A stretch of 22,371 bases of DNA from Porticoccaceae bacterium (GTDB lineage: Bacteria; Pseudomonadota; Gammaproteobacteria; Pseudomonadales; Porticoccaceae): positions 1-22,371 of the forward strand of contig JAHRWI010000092.1 in the NCBI GenBank assembly GCA_019090225.1, read 5' to 3'. This document shows positions 1 to 7,448 of this stretch, piece after piece. The position numbers were made by a program, and so were the translations under genes. Positions within the stretch are counted from its first letter, which is position 1. Each line of letters starts with the position of its first letter. The notes under the pieces are model-generated. The model ran no database searches. It saw only the letters and a program-made list of their open reading frames with translations, and was not told the origin of the DNA.

Positions 1-414
1 ATTCGCGATCTGGAACGCATAGGTGATGAGGCCCAGAAGATTGCCAAGATGGCGATCAGTCTTAGTGGTGATCAAGCGCCACGGGGCTATATCGAAATTC
101 GGCATATCGCCAACGATGTTCGGGTCATGCTCAATGATGCCCTGGATGCGTTTATGCGTTTTGACGCCGATGCGGCGATCCTAACTATGGCGAAAGACCG
201 CCAGATTGATCAGGATTATTCATCGGCCCTCCGAGAATTGATCACTTATATGATGGAAGACCCGCGCAATATTTCCCGGGCGCTGAATATAGCCTGGGTG
301 CTGCGCTCACTGGAACGAATTGGTGACCATGCCAAAAATATCTGCGAACATGTGGTTTATCTGGTTAAAGGTAAAGACATTCGCCATGGTCATCTGGATG
401 AAATCGAGCCGTAG
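1..414 (+). CDS. phoU: PhoU phosphate-signalling protein, C-terminal part
   Basis: The frame is open from the first base of the window, so the gene is cut at its 5' end; 137 C-terminal residues remain of a family usually about 220-240 long. PhoU is a cytoplasmic all-helical protein that links the Pst phosphate ABC transporter to the PhoR/PhoB two-component system and damps the Pho response. Both metal-binding-type signatures of the two three-helix bundles are visible: LERIGDEAQKIAK at the very start and LERIGDHAKNICEHVVYL about 100 residues later, each with the conserved E-x3-D spacing. pstB would be expected upstream, outside the window. The stop at 412-414 is followed directly by a short palindrome and a tandem repeat. 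Confidence 0.93.
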   Translation: MRDLERIGDEAQKIAKMAISLSGDQAPRGYIEIRHIANDVRVMLNDALDAFMRFDADAAILTMAKDRQIDQDYSSALRELITYMMEDPRNISRALNIAWVLRSLERIGDHAKNICEHVVYLVKGKDIRHGHLDEIEP

Positions 415-417
415 ATA

Positions 418-464
418 CATACATCTCATGTATGGGCTCGACAGGTATAGACTCCTCAGGTATA
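418..464. repeat. Palindrome and tandem 15-bp repeat after phoU
   Basis: Four bases after the phoU stop codon lies a perfect 7-bp inverted repeat, CATACAT (418-424) and ATGTATG (428-434), with a 3-base loop. Just beyond it CAGGTATA occurs twice (442-449 and 457-464), as two adjacent 15-bp units matching at 12 of 15 positions. No T-run follows the palindrome, so it is not an obvious terminator. An operator or mRNA-processing hairpin is possible; function is unknown. Confidence 0.5.
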
Positions 465-494
465 AGCGCCTTAGCCACACAGGGGTCGCGACCA

Positions 495-1184
495 GTGGCT
501 GACTTCAAACACTTCCCCCAGAGTTTATTGCCCTTTCTCGAAGACTTATCTGCAAACAACAACCGAGACTGGTTTGCAGACAATAAACACCGTTATGAGG
601 AGCTGGTATTAAATCCAGCCCTCGATTTTATCGGTGCTATGGGCCCTCACCTCGAAAAAATCTCTACGCGTTTTGAAGCCATTCCCAAACGATCCGGTGG
701 CTCGCTGATGCGGGTTTATCGGGATACGCGATTTGGCAAGGATAAAACCCCCTACAAAACCAATGTCGGTATACAGTTTCGTCACGTGCTCGGTAAGGAT
801 ATTCATGCCCCAGGTTTCTACGTGCATATCGAACCCCATGACGTGTTTGTCGGTGTTGGCAGCTGGCGACCCGATAGCGCGTCTTTGTTTAAAATTCGTA
901 CGCGGATAGCGGAAAAGCCCGATTTGTGGCGGCGAGTTGCGGGCAATAAAAAATTTAACAGCCACTACCAGTTCGGTGGCGATAGCCTGAAGAGACCACC
1001 CCGAGGCTTCGACCGAGATCACCCTTTGGTCGAGACCTTAAAACGCAAAGATTTTATTGCCCTAAAACACCTTGATGAGCGGGATATTGAAAGCGAAGAG
1101 TTTTTAGCCATGGTGGTGGCAAGGTTCCGCGACGGCCTACCTTTGATGCGATTTTTATGTGAGGCTTTGGAGCTTCAATTTTAA
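495..1184 (+). CDS. DUF2461 (TIGR02453) family protein
   Basis: About 230 residues of the DUF2461 family, whose biochemical role is not established. Typical family signatures are present: an N-terminal FP-x-S-L-L-x-F-L stretch followed by NNNRDWF, then GGSLMRVYRDTRF and KDKTPYKTNVG in the middle, and APGFYVHIEP followed by VGVGSWRP. The frame is open from an ATG at 432. I prefer the GTG at 495 because family members start just before the F-x-x-FP motif, because AGGGG lies about 9 bases upstream, and because the 21 extra residues from 432 fall on a palindrome and tandem repeat and look non-conserved. It follows phoU on the same strand with no obvious functional link. A 7-bp inverted repeat (GGAGCTT 1169-1175, AAGCTCC 1184-1190) spans the stop codon but lacks a T-run. 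Confidence 0.85.
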   Translation: MADFKHFPQSLLPFLEDLSANNNRDWFADNKHRYEELVLNPALDFIGAMGPHLEKISTRFEAIPKRSGGSLMRVYRDTRFGKDKTPYKTNVGIQFRHVLGKDIHAPGFYVHIEPHDVFVGVGSWRPDSASLFKIRTRIAEKPDLWRRVAGNKKFNSHYQFGGDSLKRPPRGFDRDHPLVETLKRKDFIALKHLDERDIESEEFLAMVVARFRDGLPLMRFLCEALELQF

Positions 1185-1363
1185 AGCTCCCGAGGGCTTC
1201 AGTTTATGTCATCGTATTGACGGTGTTGGGTAATTGTGGTGTCATTGCGCCCCGTTGTAGCACCACCAGGCTAGCGATTTTGGCCACCTGTTTACACCAT
1301 TCTCAAACTAAAAGACCGTAGTTAAAACCCCGATGTTTTATCTGCCTCACGCGAGGAAATTCT

Positions 1364-2548
1364 ATGTCCGCAGCACCGTCACTAGACTTTAGAGACAAGA
1401 CCGCGATTGTCGGTATTGGCGAAACGGAATACACCCGTGGAGCGGAGCGTCCATCGCCGGAAATGATGCTGGAGGCGACGCGTAAGGCGATCGCCGATGC
1501 CGGATTAAAACCCAGCGATATCGATGGTCTGGTATTGCCCCCGGTGTTGATCACCGCAGAAGAAATGGCAGCAAATTTGGGTATCGAAGATTTACGCTAT
1601 TCGGTGACGGTGAATATGGGCGGCGCGAGCCCAGTCACTGCTCTGCAAAGTGCGGCCATGGCTATTAGTGCAGGTGTCGCTAAAAATATAGTTGTCACTG
1701 CGGGCTGGAATGGCTCGTCTGCGCTGCGGCCCAAACCGGGTGCCAAGTTTGTTGAGACGATTTCCCTGCCAGCCCTGGAGCGCACCCTGAGCGGCTACTA
1801 TTTACCCTATGGCAGCGCGTCCCCCGTGCAAATGTATGCCTGGATCGCCACCCGCCATATGCAGCAATTCGGTATCGGCCCAGAGGCCACGGGCGCGGTA
1901 GCGGTAGCGGCTCGTAAACATGCCCAACACAACGACAAAGCCATTACCCGGGGACAAACCCTGGATATGGAAGGCTATCTGAATTCTCGATGGATTTCTG
2001 AGCCTTTCCGCTTGTTCGATTGCTGTCTCGAAACCGACGGTGCTTGTGCCGTGGTGCTTAGCTCAGCGGATCAGGCCAAGGATTTAAAACACAAACCTGC
2101 CTATATTATGGCGGCCGCAGAAGGCCATCCTTACCCCGCCGATGACATCGCCAATCGCCCGGATATGTTCCACATCGGTTTATCCAACTCCGCGCCCAAG
2201 GCATTTGCCATGGCTGGAGTGAAGCCGACGGATATGGATTTTCTCCAGGTCTATGACTGTTTTACCTATGTTGTGCTCTTGCAGCTCGAAGCCCTTGGCT
2301 TATGTGAGCAGGGTGCTGTCGGTGAATTTGTTAAAGATGGCAATATCGAGATCGGCGGTAAATTTCCCATGAACACCCATGGCGGCTTGCATTCACAGGC
2401 CCACGTTTGGGGCCTGAATCACGTGGTCGAAGCGACTCGGCAATTACGCGGCGACGGCGGTGAAGTGCAAGTGAAAGATGCGGAGCTTGGTCTGGTCACA
2501 GGCTGGGGTGATTTTGGCGATGGCAGCCTGGTCATTTTGAGAAGGTAG
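1364..2548 (+). CDS. Thiolase-superfamily (SCP2/Ltp2-like) protein, probably non-thiolytic
   Basis: A 394-residue protein of the lipid-transfer/thiolase-like group. It starts with the family pattern VGIGETEYTRG (about 16-26). At the position of the usual nucleophilic cysteine it reads NMGGASPVTAL (about 84-94), with no Cys. The second half holds QVYDCFTY (295-302), NTHGGLHSQAHVWGLNH (337-353) and TGWGDFGDGS (379-388), the last replacing the C-terminal Cys-containing motif of true thiolases. In actinobacterial Ltp2 such a Cys-less thiolase fold works with a DUF35 protein as a retro-aldolase on steroid side-chain CoA esters; a DUF35 gene follows here after 67 bases. An aldolase or C-C lyase acting on an acyl-CoA is my inference; the substrate is unknown. 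GAGGA lies upstream of the ATG. The 179 bases before the gene show no clear promoter. Confidence 0.85.
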   Translation: MSAAPSLDFRDKTAIVGIGETEYTRGAERPSPEMMLEATRKAIADAGLKPSDIDGLVLPPVLITAEEMAANLGIEDLRYSVTVNMGGASPVTALQSAAMAISAGVAKNIVVTAGWNGSSALRPKPGAKFVETISLPALERTLSGYYLPYGSASPVQMYAWIATRHMQQFGIGPEATGAVAVAARKHAQHNDKAITRGQTLDMEGYLNSRWISEPFRLFDCCLETDGACAVVLSSADQAKDLKHKPAYIMAAAEGHPYPADDIANRPDMFHIGLSNSAPKAFAMAGVKPTDMDFLQVYDCFTYVVLLQLEALGLCEQGAVGEFVKDGNIEIGGKFPMNTHGGLHSQAHVWGLNHVVEATRQLRGDGGEVQVKDAELGLVTGWGDFGDGSLVILRR

Positions 2549-2610
2549 TTTTAGACGGCCATTTGAAAAGACAGTTTAGGCGCCAGTTTTAAGAGCTCGT
2601 TTAGGAGAAA
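2547..2610 (+). repeat. Degenerate ~13-bp tandem repeat filling the thiolase/DUF35 spacer
   Basis: The spacer reads as about five imperfect units of 12-13 bases, starting at 2547, 2560, 2573, 2585 and 2598. Each carries a core like AGTTTTAG, AGTTTAGG, AGTTTTAA or CGTTTAGG; the unit at 2560 is the most degenerate. The first unit overlaps the upstream TAG stop and the last contains the TTTAGGAGAAAGG ribosome-binding region of the DUF35 gene. Confidence 0.45.
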
Positions 2611-2615
2611 GGACC

Positions 2616-3035
2616 ATGAGCGAATTTATACCCAACCCCGCACCGCGGCCCACTAATTATCTCGATGAGCAATTTTGGGGACATTGTGCCGACGGCATAT
2701 TGTGCTTCCAATGTTGTACAGAATGCGAAACCTGGCGGCACATTCCCCGTTTTATGTGCGCAAACTGCGGTTCCGAAAAATGGGGCTGGCGAGAATCCCA
2801 TGGTCGGGGAACTATCTATACCTGGACGGTTTGCCATATGCCCATGTCCAAAGAATTTGAAAAAGACTTCCCCTATGCCGTGCTGGTGGTAGAGATGGAA
2901 GAAGGCGTCAGAATAACGGCGGGCCTAAAAGATATGGATTACAAAGACCTAAAAATTGATTTGCCCGTGGAGGTGGTCTTTGAGCCGCTGGAAAGCGGCG
3001 GTAAATTGCCGTTTTTTAGACCGAGTAAGGATTAA
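2616..3035 (+). CDS. DUF35 OB-fold protein with rubredoxin-like zinc ribbon
   Basis: A 139-residue protein with the standard architecture of the DUF35 family (usual length about 130-150). The N-terminal zinc ribbon has cysteines at 34, 37, 48 and 51, in CTEC and CANCG. An OB-fold of beta strands follows from about residue 60 to 135, including GRGTIYTWTVCHMP and YAVLVVEMEEGVRITAGL. DUF35 proteins are acyl-CoA-binding partners of thiolase-fold enzymes; in the Ltp2-ChsH2 complex the domain is needed for retro-aldol cleavage. Gene order and spacing suggest that this protein and the upstream thiolase-like protein form one complex. A strong AGGAGAAAGG precedes the ATG. Confidence 0.9.
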   Translation: MSEFIPNPAPRPTNYLDEQFWGHCADGILCFQCCTECETWRHIPRFMCANCGSEKWGWRESHGRGTIYTWTVCHMPMSKEFEKDFPYAVLVVEMEEGVRITAGLKDMDYKDLKIDLPVEVVFEPLESGGKLPFFRPSKD

Positions 3036-3106
3036 GTGCTTAAATGCCAATGATAAGATTGTCGTCAATGAATTGAGCGCCGGATGGCCAATGAAGAGAG
3101 ACACAG

Positions 3107-3631
3107 GTGCTTAGTTCCGATCGCTTAAGTAGCTGGCTTACCGTGGGGGCCAACGTTGGCATATTGGCGGGTCTGATTTTGGTAGCCGTGCAGATTGAGC
3201 AAAATTCTGAGCTGGTGCGCATGCAGCTGGTTAATGATGGCAACCTGGCCAGCAATCAGCTTTGGGTCTCGGCGACAGGTGAAAAACCTCTGGAAGCCCT
3301 TGCGAAATCGATAGAAAACCCCGAAGAATTAACGTTCGCCGAATTTTTGGTGGTCGATTTATTTTTATTTTCTAATATGAATCTGCTGTATCGCAATTAT
3401 GAATTGGCTCGGGAAGGTATTTTTGATGAGAACGAATGGCAGGCGAGTGTTGAAGCACTGGCACCTTATTTTATCGCCAATAAGTTTGGACGGATATGGT
3501 GGCGGGAGGAGGCCAGCGCGTTTTTTAGTCCCGAGTTTTCCGCTTTTGTAAATAAGCAGCTGGAGGAGGAGGGGGCGATGGATACTCAGGCCTATTGGCT
3601 ACGTATCAAGAAACGATTGAAAGAAGAGTGA
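3107..3631 (+). CDS. Uncharacterised single-pass membrane protein (174 aa)
   Basis: I do not recognise a named family. The first 30 or so residues contain a hydrophobic segment (WLTVGANVGILAGLILVAVQ) followed by QIEQNSELVRM, a layout common in small uncharacterised proteins of marine gammaproteobacteria with one N-terminal membrane anchor and a helical soluble domain. The remainder is acidic, rich in aromatic residues (LYRNYELAREG, RIWWREEASAFFSPEF) and ends in a basic tail. The start is GTG at 3107; the frame is closed by a TGA at 3092-3094, so no longer version exists. The preceding GAGAG is a weak ribosome-binding site. No link to the upstream DUF35 gene is evident. Confidence 0.75.
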   Translation: MLSSDRLSSWLTVGANVGILAGLILVAVQIEQNSELVRMQLVNDGNLASNQLWVSATGEKPLEALAKSIENPEELTFAEFLVVDLFLFSNMNLLYRNYELAREGIFDENEWQASVEALAPYFIANKFGRIWWREEASAFFSPEFSAFVNKQLEEEGAMDTQAYWLRIKKRLKEE

Positions 3632-3713
3632 TGTATTCATTCCCTGCGCAGGTCACATTGTCTACTATGAGGTTCTCTACGGGCCGAAAAATAAGTGGGG
3701 GGAACGGAAATAA

Positions 3714-3980
3714 ATGCCAAAAGCCGAGCAAAGATTAAAGGACATCGACAAAGAACTGATCAAGGTGAGCATCATTGATGCGCCCGGTACCATTATGCTT
3801 GGCCTGGGTTTATATGCCAAGTTTGCGGCCAATGGCGAAGCCTTCCTGCCCATTTTAAACAATGAATCCGTGGTTAATTTTATGCTCGTAGCAGGTGCCG
3901 GGATTATGCTTTGGAGAGCCTATAAAATAGTTACACTCGGTCGAGAAAAGGCAAAGCTCAAAAGCGAAGCAAGTTTATAA
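3714..3980 (+). CDS. Small two-helix membrane protein, hypothetical (88 aa)
   Basis: Not recognised as a known family. A charged N-terminus (about 1-20) precedes two likely membrane segments, near residues 24-42 (IMLGLGLYAKFAANGEAFL) and 52-72 (SVVNFMLVAGAGIMLWRAY), and a lysine-rich C-terminal tail. The inferred topology is two passes with both ends on the cytoplasmic side. A purine-rich GGGGGGAACGG lies roughly 10 bases upstream of the ATG, which supports expression. The gene ends in a 76-base convergent gap with the symporter gene on the other strand. Confidence 0.6.
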   Translation: MPKAEQRLKDIDKELIKVSIIDAPGTIMLGLGLYAKFAANGEAFLPILNNESVVNFMLVAGAGIMLWRAYKIVTLGREKAKLKSEASL

Positions 3981-4056
3981 AATGACTGACGAAAACCATC
4001 AATAAATGCTTGGATGCGCTAAATATCTATGAGTGATAATGCCCTATAAATTTTGT

Positions 4057-5343
4057 CTAAGTACTTGAGTTAGCTTTATATTCATCGCGATCTGATACTT
4101 CATTAAATATAGCTTCGTCCAGCAGGTTTTCGCTCCGTGCAACCACGGTAGAAACCATACAGTCTCCGGTCACGTTCACGGCAGTACGCATCATATCCAG
4201 TAGCCGATCAACACCAATAATCAGTGCGATACCTTCAACTGGCAAACCCACTTGCTGTAAAACCAGCGCCAGGGTGATCAGGCCAACACCCGGCACCCCG
4301 GCGGTGCCGACGGATGCCAGGGTTGCGGTAAGAATCACGGCGATATAGCCGCCCAGAGAAATATCGATATTAAAAGCCTGGGCGATAAAGACTGTCGCAA
4401 CGCCTTGCATAATCGCTGTGCCATCCATATTGATGGTCGCGCCCAATGGCACGGTAAAAGAGGCAATGGAGTTGTCGATACCGATGCGTCGCTCGGCGAC
4501 ATTCATGGTGACTGGAATAGTCGCGCTGCTTGATGAGGTGCTGAAGGCAAAAAGCATGGCGGGCCGCACATTTTTCAGGAGTGTCCAGGGACTTAAGCGA
4601 GTGAGTGTTTTGAAGATGATCATATAGACACCCAGGCCATGAACCAGCAAGACCAGCACCACAGTAAAAAAGTATTTGGCCAGATCAGCAATAGCCGATA
4701 TGCCCAATTCACTGAACAACTTTGCTAAGAGACAAAACACGCCGTAGGGGGCCAGGTGCATAAGGAAGGACACCATGGTCATGACCACCTCGTTAAAACT
4801 GTCAAAAAAATCCAGTACAGCCCTGCCCTTTTCTCCGCTATGGGTGACGGCGATACCCATCAAAATAGCAAAGACAATAATTTGCAGCATATTGCCTTCG
4901 GCCATGGCTTTAACGGGGTTGGTCGGGAAGATATTAATTAAGACTTCTTTAACCGAAGGCGCAGGTTTAGCCTCGTAAGTGCTTGCGCTGCTCATCTCTA
5001 TACCCATTCCGGGGTCGATAACATTGGCGAAAGTCAGAGCCAGGGTTACCGCGATAGCCGTCGTCAGTAGGTACAGGCCGAGGGTTTTCGCCGCCATATG
5101 GCCCATACGGGCATTGACGCCCATGGCGCTGGCGCCACAGACCAAAGATACAAATACCAGGGGCACCACCAGTAATTTGAGGGACGCGACAAAAATCTGT
5201 CCCACCACATCAAACACTGAGTTAACGAGCCAGGCGGTGAGATTGCCTGCAAAGCTGGTTTCGCTGGTGCCAAGGAAGTTAAGCAGGGCACCTAGAGCTA
5301 CGCCGAGTACCATGCCCAGAAAAATCTTCGTCGATAAGGTCAT
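4057..5343 (-). CDS. DAACS-family (SLC1-type) acidic amino acid/dicarboxylate:cation symporter
   Basis: A 428-residue inner-membrane carrier of the glutamate-transporter fold. Diagnostic features: HP1 serine-rich tip STSSSSATIP (268-277), the TM7 NMDGT sodium-binding motif (315-319), HP2 tip GTAGVPG (346-352), and TM8 carrying D393, R396, T397, N400 and D404. These match the substrate-binding Asp, Arg, Thr and Asn of GltPh (D394, R397, T398, N401). The retained arginine, which binds the side-chain carboxylate of the substrate, favours aspartate/glutamate or a dicarboxylate over neutral amino acids; gltP-like is more likely than dctA. It starts at ATG and lies 55 bases downstream of the LplT-PlsC gene on the same strand, so co-transcription is possible. 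No symbol is given because exact substrate and orthology cannot be settled by eye. Confidence 0.92.
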   Translation of the reverse strand: MTLSTKIFLGMVLGVALGALLNFLGTSETSFAGNLTAWLVNSVFDVVGQIFVASLKLLVVPLVFVSLVCGASAMGVNARMGHMAAKTLGLYLLTTAIAVTLALTFANVIDPGMGIEMSSASTYEAKPAPSVKEVLINIFPTNPVKAMAEGNMLQIIVFAILMGIAVTHSGEKGRAVLDFFDSFNEVVMTMVSFLMHLAPYGVFCLLAKLFSELGISAIADLAKYFFTVVLVLLVHGLGVYMIIFKTLTRLSPWTLLKNVRPAMLFAFSTSSSSATIPVTMNVAERRIGIDNSIASFTVPLGATINMDGTAIMQGVATVFIAQAFNIDISLGGYIAVILTATLASVGTAGVPGVGLITLALVLQQVGLPVEGIALIIGVDRLLDMMRTAVNVTGDCMVSTVVARSENLLDEAIFNEVSDRDEYKANSST

Positions 5344-5398
5344 ATTCTTGTCACCACAAAATGCCCGTCAGGCAAAAATTATTGTTATAGATGAATAG

Positions 5399-7336
5399 CT
5401 ATTTGCGTTCACCGCGTAAGGTTAACACCTGTTCCCGAAGTGTCGCAGCGGAAAGCTCGGCGGGCGATACCGCTTTGCTGACCAGGATATTTACGCGACT
5501 CCAGAAACGATGAAACGGTGTTTTAAACACGCCAGGGCCGCTGTGGCTAAAAAAGCCACCCCATAAACCCTGTAAAGCCATGGGAATGATTGGCGCCGGT
5601 GTGCGCTCAATAATCCTTTCTATACCGGGGCGAAACTCATCGACTTCACCGTCGCGGCTCAATTTACCCTCGGGAAACAGGCAAAATAAATCACCTTTTT
5701 CCAGGCCTTCAGCGATGGCTTCCATGGCGGCTAGATAAATGGTTTCGTCTTCTTTGGGAGAGCAAATAGGTACTGCGCCCCCAGTGCGAAAAATAAAGTT
5801 AAGGACGGGTATTTCGAAAATTGGTTTATACATAATAAAGCGAATTGGCCTGCGTACTGCGCCCGCAATCAACAGGGCATCCACGTAGCTGACGTGATTA
5901 CAGGCAATAATCGCCGCGCCTTTATCGGGAATATTCTCAAGCCCCTCATGCTTGACGCGATACATACTGTGGCTGAACAGCCAGATAAGAAAGCGCATGG
6001 TAAATTCCGGCACTTGCTGGAATATAAACACGGCCACGGCAATGTTCATCAAAGCAATGATGAGATAGAAGGTGGGAATCTCCAGGTCAACCACACCGAG
6101 AAACAAAATTCCCAGCAGGCTGGAAATAACCATAAATAAAGCATTGAGAATATTGTTAAAGGCGATAATCCGCGCCCGCTTGCTTTCGTCGGAGCGAGCC
6201 TGAACCACCGCGTACAAAGGCACGATATAAAACCCGCCGAACAGCCCGATTAAGCTCAGATCAAGCAATACCCGGATGGCACCGGCTTGACTAAAAAATG
6301 TACCGACAGAGACGGCCGTTGTACCGAAAACATGAGCCGCCTGGTAAGACCCCGCAGCAAAAAATAAATCAATACCAAACAGACTGATGCCAATGGCACC
6401 AAAAGGCACCAGGCCAATTTCTACCTTATGGCCGCTCATGCGCTCACACAGTAGGGAGCCGGTGGCAATCCCCACGGTAAAACCACACAAGAGCAAGGCC
6501 ACCAAACCCGAGTTGCCACCCAGATAAGCCACTGCAAAATTCGGTGCCTGGGTGAGATAGCTAGCGCCAATTAACCAGAACCACGAAATACCGGTGATGG
6601 CCAGCAAGACAGTATGCTTTTCACTGGCCATACGAAATAATTCGCGAGCCTCGCGGACAGGATTGAAGTCGATCACCAGTTCCGGTGCGTTTGCCTCCGC
6701 CACGGGAACCGAGCGGCTGCATAACCAGCCCACTATAGCCACGCCGAGCACTGCTGCACCAACTAACAAAGCGGGTTGATCAACACCGCCCATCAGACTG
6801 CCAGCAATGGTGCCAATTAAAATGGCGACAAAGGTACCCATTTCTATTTGCGCATTACCGCCGACTAATTCGGCGCGGTGCAGGTGTTGCGGAATAATCG
6901 AATATTTCACTGGCCCGAAAAATGCCGACTGGGTGCCCATGGCAAATAGCACTAACATCATCAACCAGGTTTGGTTGTACCAAAGCGCCAAAAACCCGCC
7001 CAGCATAATAAAAATTTCAGCGGCTTTAATGCGACGGATGATGGTTGATTTCTCGTATTTATCGGCCAGCTGACCAGCCAGGGCAGAGAACAGGAAGAAG
7101 GGCAGAATAAATAAGCCTGCTGCCATATTGACCAGTAAGTTGGTATCAGCCCCGCTGTTGCCGCCTGTAGCGAGGTCACTATTAGCGATACCAGCACTGA
7201 CCAAAATCACCAGCAGGGCGTTCTTAAACAGATTATCGTTTAAAGCACCGAAAAACTGGGTCAGAAAAAATGGCAAAAATCGCCGTGACTTGAGTAGCGC
7301 GAATTGGCTGTGTTGTTGAGAATTATTGTTGTCCAG
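5399..7336 (-). CDS. LplT-like MFS transporter fused to PlsC-type acyltransferase
   Basis: The N-terminal ~420 residues are a 12-helix MFS domain resembling lysophospholipid flippase LplT (GALNDNLFKNALLV near the start; FFGPVKYSIIPQHL). The C-terminal ~200 residues are a 1-acylglycerol-3-phosphate acyltransferase domain with the NHVSYVD (H-x4-D) catalytic motif and FPEGKLSRDG. The likely job is to flip lysophospholipid inward and reacylate it. The acyl-ACP synthetase (AMP-binding) domain of Aas is absent. The first normal start codon is TTG at 7276, but the frame upstream encodes the family-like QFALLKSRRFLPFF and stays open to a TAA at 7358-7360. No ATG, GTG or TTG lies in that part, so I place the start at CTG 7336, six bases after GAGGG; this gives 645 residues. 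Confidence 0.88.
   Translation of the reverse strand: MDNNNSQQHSQFALLKSRRFLPFFLTQFFGALNDNLFKNALLVILVSAGIANSDLATGGNSGADTNLLVNMAAGLFILPFFLFSALAGQLADKYEKSTIIRRIKAAEIFIMLGGFLALWYNQTWLMMLVLFAMGTQSAFFGPVKYSIIPQHLHRAELVGGNAQIEMGTFVAILIGTIAGSLMGGVDQPALLVGAAVLGVAIVGWLCSRSVPVAEANAPELVIDFNPVREARELFRMASEKHTVLLAITGISWFWLIGASYLTQAPNFAVAYLGGNSGLVALLLCGFTVGIATGSLLCERMSGHKVEIGLVPFGAIGISLFGIDLFFAAGSYQAAHVFGTTAVSVGTFFSQAGAIRVLLDLSLIGLFGGFYIVPLYAVVQARSDESKRARIIAFNNILNALFMVISSLLGILFLGVVDLEIPTFYLIIALMNIAVAVFIFQQVPEFTMRFLIWLFSHSMYRVKHEGLENIPDKGAAIIACNHVSYVDALLIAGAVRRPIRFIMYKPIFEIPVLNFIFRTGGAVPICSPKEDETIYLAAMEAIAEGLEKGDLFCLFPEGKLSRDGEVDEFRPGIERIIERTPAPIIPMALQGLWGGFFSHSGPGVFKTPFHRFWSRVNILVSKAVSPAELSAATLREQVLTLRGERK
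7315..7332 (-). repeat. Block A of a repeat shared by two MFS loci, copy 1
   Basis: The 18-mer GTTGAGAATTATTGTTGT (plus-strand reading) occurs here and again, identically, at 11217-11234. Both copies sit at the 5' end of an MFS gene on the minus strand. Here it overlaps the proposed extended N-terminal codons of the LplT-PlsC gene. Confidence 0.65.
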
Positions 7337-7354
7337 GGGAAACCCTCGGCAGAT

Positions 7355-7380
7355 TAATTAGCGACCTGTTTTTATTTGTT
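7355..7380 (-). repeat. Block B of a repeat shared by two MFS loci, copy 1
   Basis: TAATTAGCG, then ACC, then TGTTTTTATTTGTT on the plus strand. The second copy at 11318-11340 is the same without the three-base ACC. Block B is 22 bases from block A here and 83 bases away in the second copy. Confidence 0.6.
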
Positions 7381-7393
7381 CGATGTATTTATC

Positions 7394-7420
7394 TTAAGGT
7401 TTTGCAGGGGGTGACCTTAA
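7394..7420. promoter_or_regulatory. Inverted repeat between rluA-like and LplT-PlsC genes
   Basis: A 7-bp inverted repeat, TTAAGGT (7394-7400) and ACCTTAA (7414-7420), with a 13-base loop, lies between the pseudouridine synthase stop and the LplT-PlsC start. There is no clear T-run on either side, so it could be an operator or a weak transcript-end hairpin. Confidence 0.3.
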
Positions 7421-7448
7421 ACTCGGAAAACCATGGATTATAGCCTGT

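Noticed and set aside
1169..1190. Inverted repeat at the end of the DUF2461 gene as a terminator
   Set aside because: The 7-bp stem is real, but no T-run follows and part of it is coding.
5378..5387. AATTATTGTT upstream of the symporter as a third copy of repeat block A
   Set aside because: Only 10 AT-rich bases match, the same 10-mer also occurs within metK, and block B is absent, so chance is sufficient.
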